Part shown: one piece after another, positions 47,461 through 62,400 of the stretch
Layout: each line of letters opens with the position of its first letter
How positions within the stretch are numbered: position 1 is the stretch's first letter
From: Aplectana chamaeleonis
Taxonomy: Eukaryota; Nematoda; Chromadorea; Rhabditida; Cosmocercidae
Length of the DNA stretch: 64,000 nt
Direction of reading: 5' to 3'
NCBI GenBank assembly: GCA_029168955.1
Contig: JAPDOI010000381.1
Coordinates: 620,001-684,000 of the forward strand
Program-made: the position numbers and the translations under genes
The notes under the pieces: generated by a model
What the model was told of the DNA's origin: nothing
Database searches by the model: none
What the model saw: only the letters and a program-made list of their open reading frames with translations

Positions 47461-50400
47461 CTCCTACTGAGGTCCTGCACACACCGTGACATCCTGCACA
47501 CCCCTACTGAGGTCCTCCACAGATTCCATGACATCCTGCACACTCCTACTGAGGAATTGCACACATTCCATGACACCCTGCACACCCCTTCTGCGGTCCT
47601 GCACACGTAGAATGATGTCCTGCATACCCCTACTGCGGTCCTGCACACGTCCCATGGTGTCCTGCACACTACTACTGAGGTAGTGCACACATTCCATGAC
47701 ATCCTGCACACCCCTACTGCGGTCCTGCACACGTCGTATGATGTCCTGCACACCCCTACTGGGGTCCTGCACACGTCCCATGATGTCCTGCACACTCCTA
47801 CTGAGGTCCTGTACACATTCCATGACATCCTGCACACCTCTACTGCGGTCCTGCACACGTCCCATGATGTCCTGCACACTCCTACTGAGGTCCTGCGCAC
47901 ATTCCATGCCATCCGGCTCACTCCTACTGCCGTCCTGCACACGTCCCATGATGTCCTGCACACTCCTACTGAGGTCCTGCACACATTCAGTGACATCCTG
48001 CACACCTCTACTGCGGTCCTGCACACGTCTCATGATGTCCTGCACACCCCTACTGGGGTCCTGCGCACGTCCCATGATGTCCTGCACACTCCTACTGAGG
48101 TCCTGTACACATTCCATGACATTCTGCACACCCCTACTGCGGTCCTGCACACGTCCCATGATGTCCTGCACACTCCTACTGAGGTCCTGCACACATTCCA
48201 TGACATCCTGCACACCCCTACTGCGGTCCTGCACACGTCCCATGATGTCCTGCACACTCCTACTGAGGTCCTGCACACATTCCATGACATCCTGCACACC
48301 CCTACTGCGGTCCTGCACACATTCCATGACATCCTGCACACCCCTACTGCGGTCCTGCACACGTCCCATGATGTCCTGCACACTCCTACTGAGGTCCTGC
48401 ACACGTCCCATGATGTCCTGCACACTCCTACTGAGGTCCTGCACACATTCCATGACATCCTGCACACCCCTACTGCGGTCCTGCACACGTCCCATGATGT
48501 CCTGCACACTCCTACTGGGGTACTGCACACGCCCCATGATGTCCTGCACACTACCACTGAGGTCCTGAACACATTCCATGACATCCTGCACACCACTACT
48601 GCGGTCCTGCACACGCCCCATGATGACCTGCACACCACTACTGAGGTCCTGCACACCCCTATTGAGGTCCTGCTCACATTCCATGACATCTTGCACACTC
48701 CTACTGAGGTCCTGCACACATTCCGTGACATCCTGCACACTCCTACTGAGCTCCTGCACACATTCCATGACATCCTGCACACCCCTACTGCGGTTGCACA
48801 CATTCCATGACATCCTGCACACCCCTACTGCGGTCCTGCACACGTCCCATGATGTCCTGCACACTCCTACTGAGGTCCTGCACACGTCCCATGATGTCCT
48901 GCACACTCCTACTGAGGCCCAGCACACATTCCATGACATCCTGCACACACCTATTGCGGTCCTGCACAGGTCCCATGATTTTCTGCACACCCCTACTGAG
49001 GTCCTGCACACGTCCCATGATGTCCTGCACACTCCTACTGAGGTATTGCACACATTCCATGACACCCTGCACACCCCTACTGCGGTCCTGCACACGTCCC
49101 ATGAATTCCTTCACACCACTACTGAGGTCCTCCACAGATTCGATGACATCCTGCACACCCCTACTGTAGTCCTGCACACACGCCATGATGTCCTGCACAC
49201 TCCTACTGAGGCCCTGCACACATTCCATGACATCCTGCACACCCCTACTGAGGTCCTGCACACATTCCATGACATCCTGCACACCCCTACTGCGGTCCTG
49301 CACACGCCCCATGATGTCCTGCACACTCCTACTGAGGCCCTGCACACATTCCATGACATCCTGCCCACCCCTTCTGCGGTCCTGCACACGTAGAATGATG
49401 TCCTGCATACCCCTGCTGCGGTCCTGCACACGTCACATAATGTCCTGCACACCCCTACTGAGGTCCTGCACACATTCCATGACATCCTGCGCTCTCCTAC
49501 CGCGGTCCTGCACACGTCTCATGATGTCCTGCACACCCCTACTGCGGTCCTGCGCACGTCCCATGATGTCCTGCACACCACAACTGAGGTCCTGCACACA
49601 TTCCATGACATGTTGCACACCCCTAGTGCAGCCCTGCACACGTCCCATGATGTCCTGAGCATTCCTACTGAGGTCCTGCACACATTCCATGGCATCCTGC
49701 ACACCCCTACTGCAGTCCTGCACACGTCCCATTGTGTCCTGCACACTCCTACTGAGGTCCTGCACACATTCCATGACATCCTGCACACCCCTACTGCGGT
49801 CCTGCACACGTTCCATGGTGTCCTGCACACTCCTACTGAATTCCTGCAGGCGTCCCATGATGTCCTGCACACTCGTACTGAGGTCCTGCACACATTCCAT
49901 GACATCCTGCACACCCCTACTGCGGTCCTGCACACGTCCCATGATGTCCTGCACACTCCTACTGAGGTCCTGCACATTCCATGACATCTTGCACACCCCT
50001 ACTGCGGTCCTGCACACGTCCCATGATGTCCTGCACACTCCTACTGAGGTCCTGCACACATTCCATGACATCTTGCACACCCCTACTGCGGTCCTGCACA
50101 CGTCCCATGATGTCCTGCACACTCCTACTGCGGTCCTGCACACGTCCCCATGACATGCCCTGCACACTTCTACTGAGGTCCTGCACACTCCAATTGAGGT
50201 CCTGCACACATTCCATGACATCCTGCACACCCCTACTGCGGACGTGCACACGTCCCATGACATCCTGCACACCACTACTGGGGTCCTGCACACATTCCAT
50301 AACGTCCTGCACGCTCCTATCGAGGTCCTGCACACATTCCATGACATCCTGCACACCCACTGGCGGTCCTGCACACGTCCCATGATGTCCTGCACACTCC

Positions 50401-53400
50401 TACTGAGGTCCTGCACACGTCCCATGATGTCCTGCACACTCCTACTGAGGTCCTGCACACATTCCATGACATCCTGCACACCCCTACTGCGGTCCTGCAC
50501 ACGTCCCATGATGTCCTGCACACCCCTACTGGGGTCCTGCACACGCTCCATGATGTCCTGCACACTTCTACTGAGGTCGTGCACACATTCCATGACATCC
50601 TGCACACCTCTACTGCGGTCCTGCACACCTCCTATGATGTCCTGCACACTCCTACTGAGGTCCTGCACACCCTGAGGTCCTGCACACATTCCATCACACC
50701 CTGCACACTCCTCCTGAGGTCCTGCACACATTCCATGACATCCTGCACACCCCTATTGCGGTCCTGCACACGTCCCATCATGTCCTGCACACTCCTACTG
50801 CAGTCCTGCACACATTCCATGACATCCTGCACACCTCTACTGCGGTCCTGCACACGTCCCATGATGTCCTGCATACCCCTACTGCGGTCCCCATGATGTC
50901 CTGCACACTCCTACTGAGGTCCTGCACACATTCCATGACACCCTGCACATCCCTACTGCGGTCCTGCACACGTCCCAAGATGTCCTGCACACTCCCTTTG
51001 AGGTCCTGCACACATTTCATGACATCCTGCACACCTCTACTGCGGTCCTGCACACGTCCCATGATGTCCTGTACACTCCTACTAAGGTCCTGCACACATT
51101 TCATGACATCCTGCACACCCCTACTGCGGTCCTGCACACGTCCCATGATGTCCTGCACACCCCTACTGCGGTCCTGCACACGTCCCATGATGTCCTGCAC
51201 ACTCCCACTGAGCTCCTGCACACGTCCCATGATGTCCTGCACACTCCTACTAAGGTCCTGCCCACATTCCATGACATCGTGCACACCTCAACTGCGGTCC
51301 TGCACACCTCCTGCACACTCCTACTAAGGTTCTGCACACATTCCATGACATCCTGCACCCCCTACTGCGGTCCTGCACACGTCCCATGATGTCCTGCACA
51401 CTCTTACTGAGGTCCTGCACACATTCCATGACATCCTGCACACCCCTACTGCGGTCCTGCACACGTCCCATGGTGTCCTGCACACTCCTACTGCGGTCCT
51501 GCACACGTCCCATGATGTCCTGCACACCCCTACTGCAGTCCTGCACACGTCCCATGTTGTCCTGCACATTTCTACTGAGGCCCTGCACACATTCCATGAC
51601 ATCCTGCACACTTCTACTGAGGTCCTGCACACATAGTGTGACATCCCGCATACCCCTACTGCGGTCCAGCACACGTGCCATGATGTCCTGCACACTCCTG
51701 CTGAGGTCCTGCACACATTCGATGACATCCTGTAGACCCCTACTGCGGTACTGCACACGTCCCATGATGTCCTGCACACCCCTACTGGGGTCCTGCACAC
51801 GTCCCATGATGTCCTTCACATCCCTACTGAGGTCCTGCACACATTTCATGACATCTTGCACACCCCTACTGCGGTCCTGCACACGTCCCATGATGTCCTG
51901 CACACCCCTACTGGGGTCCTGCACACGTCCCATGATGTCCTTCACATCCCCAACGGGGTCCTGCACACATTCCATGACATCCTGCACACCCCTACTGCGG
52001 TCCTGCACACGTCCCATGATGTCCTGCACATCCCTACTGAGGTCCTGCACACATTCCATGACATCCTGCACACCCCTACTGCGGTCCTGCACACTTCCCG
52101 TGATGTCCTGCACACTCCTAGTGAGGTATTGCACACATTCCATGACACCCTGCACACTCCTACTGCGGTCCTGCACACGTCCCATGATTTCCTGCACACC
52201 CTACTGCGGTCCTGCACGTCCCATGATGTCCTGCACACTCCTACTGAGGTCCTGCACACATTCCATGACATCCTGCACACCCCTACTGCGGTCCTGCACA
52301 CGTCCCATGATGTCCTGCACACTCCTACTGAGGTCCTGCACATTCCATGACATCCTGCACACCTACTGCAGTCCTGCACACGTCCCATGATGTCCTGCAC
52401 ACTCCTACTGAGGTCTGCACACATTCCATGACATCCTGCACACCCCTACTGCAGTTCTGCACACGTCCTATGATGTCCAGCACAACCCTACTGAGGTCCT
52501 GCACACATTTCATGACATCCCGCACACCCCTACTGCGGTCCTGCACACGTCCCACGATGTCCTGCACACTACAACTGAGGTCCTGCACACGTTCCATGAC
52601 ATCCTGCATACCCCTACTGCGGCCATGCACACGCCCCATGATGACCTGCACACTCTCTACTGAGGTCCTGCACACATTCCATGACATCCTGCACACCCCT
52701 ACTGCGGTCCTGCACGTCCCATGATGTCCTGCACACTACTGCTGAGGTCCTGCACACATGACATCCTGCACACCCCTACTGCGGTCCTGCACACATTCCA
52801 TGATGTCCTGCACACTCTACTGAGGTCCTGCACACATTCCATGACATCCTGCACACCTCTACTGCGGTCCTGCACGTTCCCACACATCCTGCGGTCCTGC
52901 ACACGCGAGGTCCTGCACACGTTCCCTATGACATCCTGCACACCCCTACAGGTCCTGCACACATTCCATGATGTCCTGCACACCCCTACTGCGGTCCTGC
53001 ACACATTCCATGATGTCCTGCACATACTGTCTGCACACTCCCTGAGGTCCTGCACACATTCCATGACATCCTGCACACCCCTACTGCGGTCCTGCACACG
53101 TCCATGACATCCTGCTCATCCCTACTGCGGTCCTGCACACGTCCCATGGTGTCCTGCACACCTCTACAGCGGTCCTGCACACGTCCCGTGATGTCCTGCA
53201 CATCCTGCTGAGGTCCTGCACACATTCCATGACATCCTGCACACCTCTACAGCGGTCCTGCACACGTCCCGTGATGTCCTGCACATCCTGCTGAGGTCCT
53301 GCACACATTCCATGACATCCTGCACACCCCTACTGCGGTCCTGCACACGTCCCATAATGTCCTGCACACTCCTACTGAGCTCCTGTACACATTCCATGAC

Positions 53401-56400
53401 ATCCTGCACACCTCTACTGCGGTCCTGCACACGTCCCATGATGTCCTGCACACTCCTACCGAGGTCCTGCACACATTCCATGACATCCTGCACACCCCTA
53501 CTGCGGACCTAAACACGACCCATGATGTCCCGCACACTCCTACTGAGGTCCTGCACACATTCCATGACATCTTGCACACCCCTACTGTGGTCTTGCACAC
53601 GTCCCATGATGTCCTGCACATCCCTACTGGGGTCCTGCACATTCCCATGATGTCCTGCACACCCCTACTGCGGTCCTGCACACCCCCATGAGGTCCTGCA
53701 CACATTCCATGACATCCTGCACACCCCTACTGCGGACTTGCACACGTACATGACATCCTGCACACCACTACTGGGGTCCTGCACACGTCTTATGATGTCC
53801 TGCACACTCTTACTGAGGTCCTGCACACAATCAATAAAATATTGCACACTCCTACTGCGGTCCTGCACCCGTTCCATGATGTCCTGCACACTCCTACTGG
53901 GGTCCTGCACACGTCCCATGACATCCTGCACACCCTACTGCGGTCCTGCACACATTCCATGATGTCCTGCACACCCCTACTGAGGTCCTGCACACGTCCC
54001 ATGATGTCCTGCACACTCCTACTGCGGTCGTCCTGCACGTCCCATGATGTCCTGCACACTCCTACTGAGGTCCTGCACACATTCCATGATGTCCTGCACA
54101 CCCCTACTGCGGTCCTGCACACGTCCCATGATGTCCTGCACACTCCTACTGAAATCCTGCACACGCTCGATGATGTCCTGCACGCTCCTACTGGGGCCTG
54201 CACAGGTCCCTTGATGTCCTGCACACCTCTACTGCGGTCCTGCGCACATTCCATGACATCCTGCACACCCCTACTGCGATTCTGCACACAATCCATGATG
54301 TTCTGCGCACCCCTACTGGGGTCCTGCACACATTCCATGACATCCCGCACACTCCTACTGCGGTCTTGCACACGTCCCATGATGTCCTGCACACTCCTAC
54401 TGCGGTCTTGCACACGTTTCATGATGTCCTGCACACTCCTACTGAGGTCCTGCACACATTCCATGACATCCTGCACACCCCTACTGCGGTCCTGCACACG
54501 TCCCATGATATCCTGCACACTCCTACTGCGGTCCTGCACACGTCCCCTGATGTCCTGCACACTGCTAGTGAGGTCCTGCACTCATTCCATGACATCCTGC
54601 ACACCTCTACTGCGGTCCTGCACACGTCCCATGATGTCCTGCACACTCCTACTGAGGTCCTGCACACATTCCATGACATCCTGCACACCCCTACTGCGGT
54701 CCTGCACACGTCCCATGATGTCCTGCACACTCCTACTGAGCTCCTGCACATATTCCATGACATCCTGCAGACTCCTACGGCGGTTCTGCACACGCCCCAT
54801 GATGTCCTGCACACCCCTACTGCGGTCCTGCACACGTCCCATGATGTCCTGCATAATCCTACTGAGGTCCTACACACATTCCATGATGTTCGGCACACCC
54901 CTACTGCGGTCCTGCACACGTCCCATGATGTCCTGCACACCCCTACTGCGGTCCTGCACACGTCCCATGATGTACTGCACACTCCTACTGGGGTCCTGCA
55001 CAAGCTCCATGACGTCCTGCACACCCCTACTGAGGTCCTGCACACGCTCCATGACGTCCTGCACACCCCTACTGGGATCCTGCACACGTCCCATGATTTC
55101 CTGCACACACTCCTACTGAGGTCCAGCACACATTCCATTACATCCTGCACACTCTACTGCGGTCCTGCACACGTCCCATGATGTCCTGCACACTCCTACT
55201 GAGGTCCTGCACACATTCCTTGACATACTGCACACCCTTACTGCGGTCCTGCACACGTCCCATGATGTCCTGCTCACTCGTACTGAAGTCCTGCACACAT
55301 TCCATGACATCGTGCACACCTCTACTGCGGTCCTGCACACTCTACGTCCTGATGTCCTGCACACCCTACTGTGGTCCTGCACACGTCCCATGGTGTCCTG
55401 CACACTCCTGCTGAGGTCCTGCACACATTCCATGACATCCTGCACACCTCTACAGCGGTCCTGCACACGTCCATGACATCCTGCTCATCCCTTCTGCGGT
55501 CCTGCACACGTCCCATGGTGTCCTGCACACTCCTACTGAGGTCCTGCACACATTCCATGACATTCTGCACACCTCTACAGCGGTCCTGCACACTTCCCAT
55601 TATGTCCTGCACACTCCTGCTGAGGTCCTGCACACACGTCCCATGATGTCCTGCACACCTACTACTGGTCCTGCACACTTCTACTGATGTCCTGCACACC
55701 CCTATTAAGGTCCTTCACACATTCCAGGACGTCTTGAACACCCTATTGGGGTCCTGCACACGTTCCAATGATGTCCTGCACACTCCTACTGAGGTCCGGC
55801 ACACATTCCATGACGTCCTGCAAGCCCTTACTGAGGTCTTGCACACGTCCCACGATGTCCTGCACACCCTTACTTAGGTCCTGCACGTCCCATGATGTCC
55901 TGCACACCCCTCCTGCGGTCCTGGACAGGTCCGATGATGTACTGCGCACTCCTACTGAGGCCCTGCACACCCTCCATGACATCCTGCACACGGCTACTGC
56001 GGTCCTGCCCACGTCCCATGATGTCCTGCACACCCTACTGCGGTCCTGCACACGTCCCATGATGTCCTGCACACTCCTACTGAGGTCCTGCACACATTCC
56101 ATGACATCCTGCACACCCTACTGCGGTCCTGCACACGTCCCATGATGTCCTGCACACTCCTACTGCGGTCCTGCACATATCATCCTGCACTCTACTGCAC
56201 TACACTCCCATGATGTCCTGCACACATTCCATGACATCCTGCACACCCCTACTGCGGTCCTGCACACATTCCATGATGTCCTGCACACTCCTACTGCGGT
56301 CCTGCACACGTCCCATGACATCCTGCACACCCCTACTGCGGTCCTGCACACGTCCCATGATGCACCCTCCTACCGAGGTCCTGCACACATTCCATGACAT

Positions 56401-59400
56401 CCTGCAGATCCCTTCTGCGGTCCTGCACACGTCGTATGATGTCCTGCACACCCCTACTGCTGTCCTGCACACTCCTACTAAGGTTCTGCACACATTCCAT
56501 GACATCCTGCACACGTCCCATGATTTCCTGCACACCCCTACTGCGGTCCTGCACACATTCCATGACACCCTGCACACCCCTACTGCGGTCCTGCACACGT
56601 CCCATGATGTCCTGCACACTCTTACTAAGGTCCTGCACACATTCCATGACATCGTGCACACCTCTACTGCGGTCCTGCACACGTTCCATAATGTCCTGCA
56701 CACCTCAACTGCGGTCCTGCACACGTCCCATGATGTCCTGCAGCCATCTACCGAGGTCCTGCACACATTCCATGACATCCTGCACACCCCTACTGCGGTC
56801 CTGCACACTCCTACAGAGGTCCTGCACACACTCCATGACAACCTGCAGACCCCTACTGCGGTCCTACACACGTCCCATGATGTCCTACACACATTCCATG
56901 ACACCCTGCACACCCCTACTGCGGTCCTGCACACGTCCCATGATGTCCTGCACACTCTTACTAAGGTCCTGCACACGTCCCATGATGTCCTGCCCACTCC
57001 TACTACGGTCCTGCACACGTTCCATGATGTCCTGCACACTCCTACTGAGGTCTTGCACACGTTCCATGATGTCCTGCACACTCCTACTGAGGTCCTGCAC
57101 ACATTCCATGACATCCTGCACACCTCTACAGCGGTCCTGCACACGTCCCGTGATGTCCTGCACATCCTGCTGAGGTCCTGCACACATTCCATGACATCCT
57201 GCACACCCCTACTGCGGTCCTGCACACGTCCCATGATGTCCTGCACACCCCTACTGCGGTCCTGCACACGTCCCATGATGTCCTGCACACTCCTACTGAG
57301 GTCCTGCACACATTCCATGACATCCTGCACACCCCTACTGCGGTCCTGCACACGTCCCATGATGTCCTGCACACCCCTACTGCGGTCCTGCACACGTCCC
57401 ATGATGTCCTGCACACTCTTACTAAGGTCCTGCACACATTCCATGACATCGTGCACACCTCTACTGCGGTCCTGCACACGTCCCATGATGTCCTGCACAC
57501 ACCTACTGCTGTCCTGCACACATTCCATGCATCCTGCACACGTCCCATGACTGCAGTCCTGCACATTCCATGACATCCTGCACACCCCTACTGCGGTCCT
57601 GCACACGTATCATGATGTCCTGCACACCCCTACTGCGGTCCTGCACACGTCCCATGATGTCCTGCACACTCCTACTGAGGTAGTGCACACATTCCATGAC
57701 ATCCTGCACACCCCTACAGCGGTCCTGCACACGTCCCATGATGTTCTACACACCCCTACTGCGGTCCTGCACACGTATCATGATGTCCTGCGCACCCCTA
57801 CTGCGGTCCTCCACAGATTCCATGACATCCTGCACACCCCTACTTCGGTCCTGCACGTCCCATGATGTCCTGCACACTCCTACTGAGGTATTGCACACAT
57901 TCCATGACACCCTGCACACCCCTACTGCGGTCCTGCACCCGTCCCATGATGTCCTACACACTCCAACTAAGGTCCTGCACACATTCCATGACATCGTGCA
58001 CACCTCTACTGCGGTCCTGCACACGTCCCATGATGTCCTGCACCCACATACTGCGGTCCTGCACACGTCCCATGATGTCCTGCACACTCTTACTAAGGTC
58101 CTGCACACATTCCATGACATCCTGCACACCCCTACTGCGGTCCTGCACACGTTCCATGATGTCCTGGACACTCCTACTGAGGTCTTGCACACATTCCATG
58201 ACACCCTGCACATCCCTACTGCGGTCCTGCACCCGTCCCATGATGTCCTGCACACTCCTACCGAGATCCTGCACACAATCCATGACTTTCTGCACACCCC
58301 TACTGCGGACCTGCACACGTCCCATGATATCCTGTACACTCCCACTGAGGTCCTGCACATTCCATGATATCCTGCACATCCCTACTGCGGTTCTGCGCAC
58401 GTCCCATGATGTCCTGCACACCCCTACTGAGGTCCTGCACACATTCCATGACATCCTGCACACTCCTACTGCGGTTGTCCTGCACACTGCATCCCACTGA
58501 TGTCCTGCACACCCACTGCGGTCCTGCACACGTTCCATGATGTCCTGCACACCACTCCTACTGAGGTCCTGCACACATTCCATGATATCCTGCACACCCC
58601 TACTGCGGTCCTGCACACGTCCCATGATATCCTGCACACTCCTACTGAGGTCTTGCACACGTCCCATGATGTCCTGCACACTCCTACTGAGGTCCTGCAC
58701 ACATTCCATGACATCCTGCACACCCTACTGCGGTCCTGCACGTCCCTTGATGTCCTGCCCACTCCTACTGCGGTCCTGCACACGTCCTTGATGTCCTGCA
58801 CACTCCTACTAAGGTCTTGCACTCATTCCATGATATCCTGCACACCCCTACTGCGGTCCTGCACACGTCCCATGATGTCCTGCACACTCCTACTTAGGTC
58901 TTGCACACATTCCATGTCACTCTGCACACCCCTACTGCTGTCCTGCACACGTCCAATGATGTCATGCACCTTCCTACTGAGGTACTGCACACACTCCATG
59001 ACACCCTGCACACCCGTACTGCGGGCCTGCACCCGTCCCATGATGTCCTGCACACCCCTACTGCGGTCCTGCATACGTCCCATGATGTCCTGCACATTCC
59101 TACTGAGGTCTTGCACACATTCCATGATATCCTGCACACCCCTACTGCGGTCGTGCACACGTCCCTTGATGTCCTGCACACTCTACTGGTCCTGCACATT
59201 CCATGACATCCTGCACACCCTACTGCGGTCCTGCACACGTCCCATGATGTCTTGCACAGTCCTCCTGAGTGCCTGCACACATTCCATGTCATCCTGCACA
59301 CCTCTACTGCGGTCCTGCCTATGCCCCATGATGTCCTGCACACCCCTACTGCGGTCCTGCACATGTCCCTTGATGTCTTGCACACTCCTACTGCGGTCCT

Positions 59401-62400
59401 ACACACGTCCCAGGATGTGCTGCACACTCCTACTGAGGTCCTGCACACATTCCATGACATCCTGCACACCCCTACTGCCTGCACACGTCCCACGATGTTT
59501 TGCACACTCCTACTGAGGTCCTGCACACATTCCATGACATCCTGCACACACGTCCCTGCGGTCCTGCACGTCCCCATGATGTCCTGCACACTCCTACTGA
59601 GGTCCTGCACACATTCCATGACATCCTGCACACCCCTACTGCGGTCCTGCACACGTCCTACTGCGGTCCTGCACAGTCCTGCACATTCCATGACATCTGC
59701 ACACCCTACTGCAGTCCTGCACACGTCCCATGATTTCCTGCACACCCCTACTGAGGTCCTCCACAGATTCCATGACATCCTGCACACCCCTACTGCAGTC
59801 CTGCACACGTTCCATGATGTCCTGCACACCCCTACTGCGGTCCTGCACACGTTCCATGATGTCCTGCACACTCCTACCGAGGTCCATCACACATACCATG
59901 ACATCCTGCACACTTCCCGTGATGTCCTGCACACTCCTACTGAGGTATTGCACACATTCCATGACACCCTGCACACCCCTACTGCGGTCCTGCACACGTC
60001 CCATGATGTGCTGCACACTCCTACTGAGGTTCTGCACACATTTCATGACATCCTGCAGACACCTACTGCGGTCCTGCACACATTCCATGACACCCTGCAC
60101 ACTCCTACGGAGGTCCTGCACACATTCCATGACATGTCCTGCACACCCTACTGCGGTCCTGCACACGTCCATGATCCTGCTGCACCTGCACACCCCTACT
60201 GCGGTCCTGCACACGTCCCATGATGTCCTGCACACTCCTACTGAGGTCCTGCACACATTCCATGACATCCTGCACACCCCTACTGCGGTCCTGCACGTCC
60301 CATGATGTCCCGCACACTCCTACTAAGGTCCTGCACACATTCCATGACATCCCGCACACCCCTATTTCGGTCCTGCACACGTCCCATGATGTCCTGCACA
60401 CACCTACTGAGGTCCTGCACACATTCCATGTCGTCCTGCACACCCCTAGTGGGATCCTGCACACGTCCTATGAATTTCTGCACATCCCTACTGCGGTCCT
60501 GAACACGTCCGATGATGTCCTGCGCATTCCTACTGAGGTCCTGCGCACATTCCATGACATCCTGCACACCCCTACTGCGGTTCTGCGCACGTCCCATGAT
60601 GTCCTGCACACTCCTACTGAGGTCCTGCACACATTCCATGACGTTCTGCACACCTCTACTGGGGTCCTGCACACGTCCCATGATGTCCTGCTCACTCCTG
60701 CCGAGGTACTGCACACATACCATGACATCCTGTACACCCCTACTGCAGTCCTGCACTAGTTCCATGATGTCCTGCACATATCTACTGAGGTCCTGCACAC
60801 ATTCCATGACATCCTGCACACTACAACTGAGGTCCTGCACACGTTCCATGACATCCTGCACACCCCTACTGCGGTCCTGCACACGCCCCATGATGACCTG
60901 CACACTCCTACTGAGGTCCTGCACACGTCCCATGATGTCTTGCACACTCCTACTGAGGTCCTACACACATTCCATGACATCCTGCACACCCCTATTGCGG
61001 TCCTGCACACGTCCCATGATGTCCTGCATACTACTACTGCGGTCCTGCACACGTCCCATGATGTCCTGCACACTCCTACTGAGGTCTTGCACTCATTCCA
61101 TGATGTCCTGCACACCCCTACTGCGGACCTGAACACGTCCCATGATGTCCTGCACACCCTACTGAGGTCCTGCACACGTCCATGACATGTCCTGCACACC
61201 CCTACTGCGGTCCTGCACACGTCCATGATGTCCTGCACACTCCTACTGAGGTCCTGCACACATTCCATGACATCCTGCACACCCCTACTGCGGTCCTGCA
61301 CACGTCCCATGATGTCCTGCACACTCCTACTGAGGTCCTGCACACATTCCATGACATTCTGCACACCCCTACTGCGGTCCTGCACACGCCCCATGATGTT
61401 CTGCACACCCCTACTGCGGTCCTGCACACGGCCCATGATGGCCTGCACACCCCTACTGCGGTCCTGCACTCATTCCATGACATCCTGCACACCCCTGTGA
61501 GGTCCTGCACACGTCCCATGATGTCCTGCACACTCTACTGCGGTCCTGCACGTCCCATGATGCCCTGCACAACTCTACTGAGGTCCTGCACACATTCCAT
61601 GACATCTTGCACACCCCTACTGCGGTCCTGAACACGTCCCATGATGTCATGCACACTCCTACTAAGGTACTGCACACATTTCATGACATCTTGCACACCC
61701 CTACTGCGGTCCTGAACACGTCCCATGATGTCATGCACACCTACTGAGGTCCTGCACACATTCCATGACATCCTGCACACCCCTACTGCGGTCCTGCACA
61801 CGTCCCATGATGTCCTGCACATCCTACTGAGGTCCTGCACATTCCATGACATCCTGCGGTCCTGCACACTCCTACTGAGGTCCTGCACACATTCCATGAC
61901 ATCCTGCACACCCTACTGCGGTCCTGCACACGTCCCATGATGTCCTGCACACTCCTACTGAGGTCCTGCACACATTCCATGACATCCTGCACACCCTGCG
62001 GTCCTGTGCACGTCCCATGATGTCCTGCACACTCCTACTGAGGTCCTGCACACATTCCATGATGTCCTGCACACCCCTACTGCGGTCCTGCACGTCCCAT
62101 GATGTCCTGCACACTCCTACCGAGGTCCTGCTTACATTCCATGACATCCTGTAGACCCCTACTGCGGTCCTGCATACGTTCCATGGTGTCCTGCACACTC
62201 CAACTGAGGTCCTGCACACATTCCATGACATCCTGCACACCCCTACTGCGGTCCTGCACACGTTCCATGGTGTCCTGCACACTCCTACGGAGGTCCTGCA
62301 CACATTCCATGACATCCTGCACACCTCCTACTGCGGTCCTGCACGTCCCATGATGTCCTGCACACCCTACTGCGGTCCTGCACACGTCCCATGATGTCCT

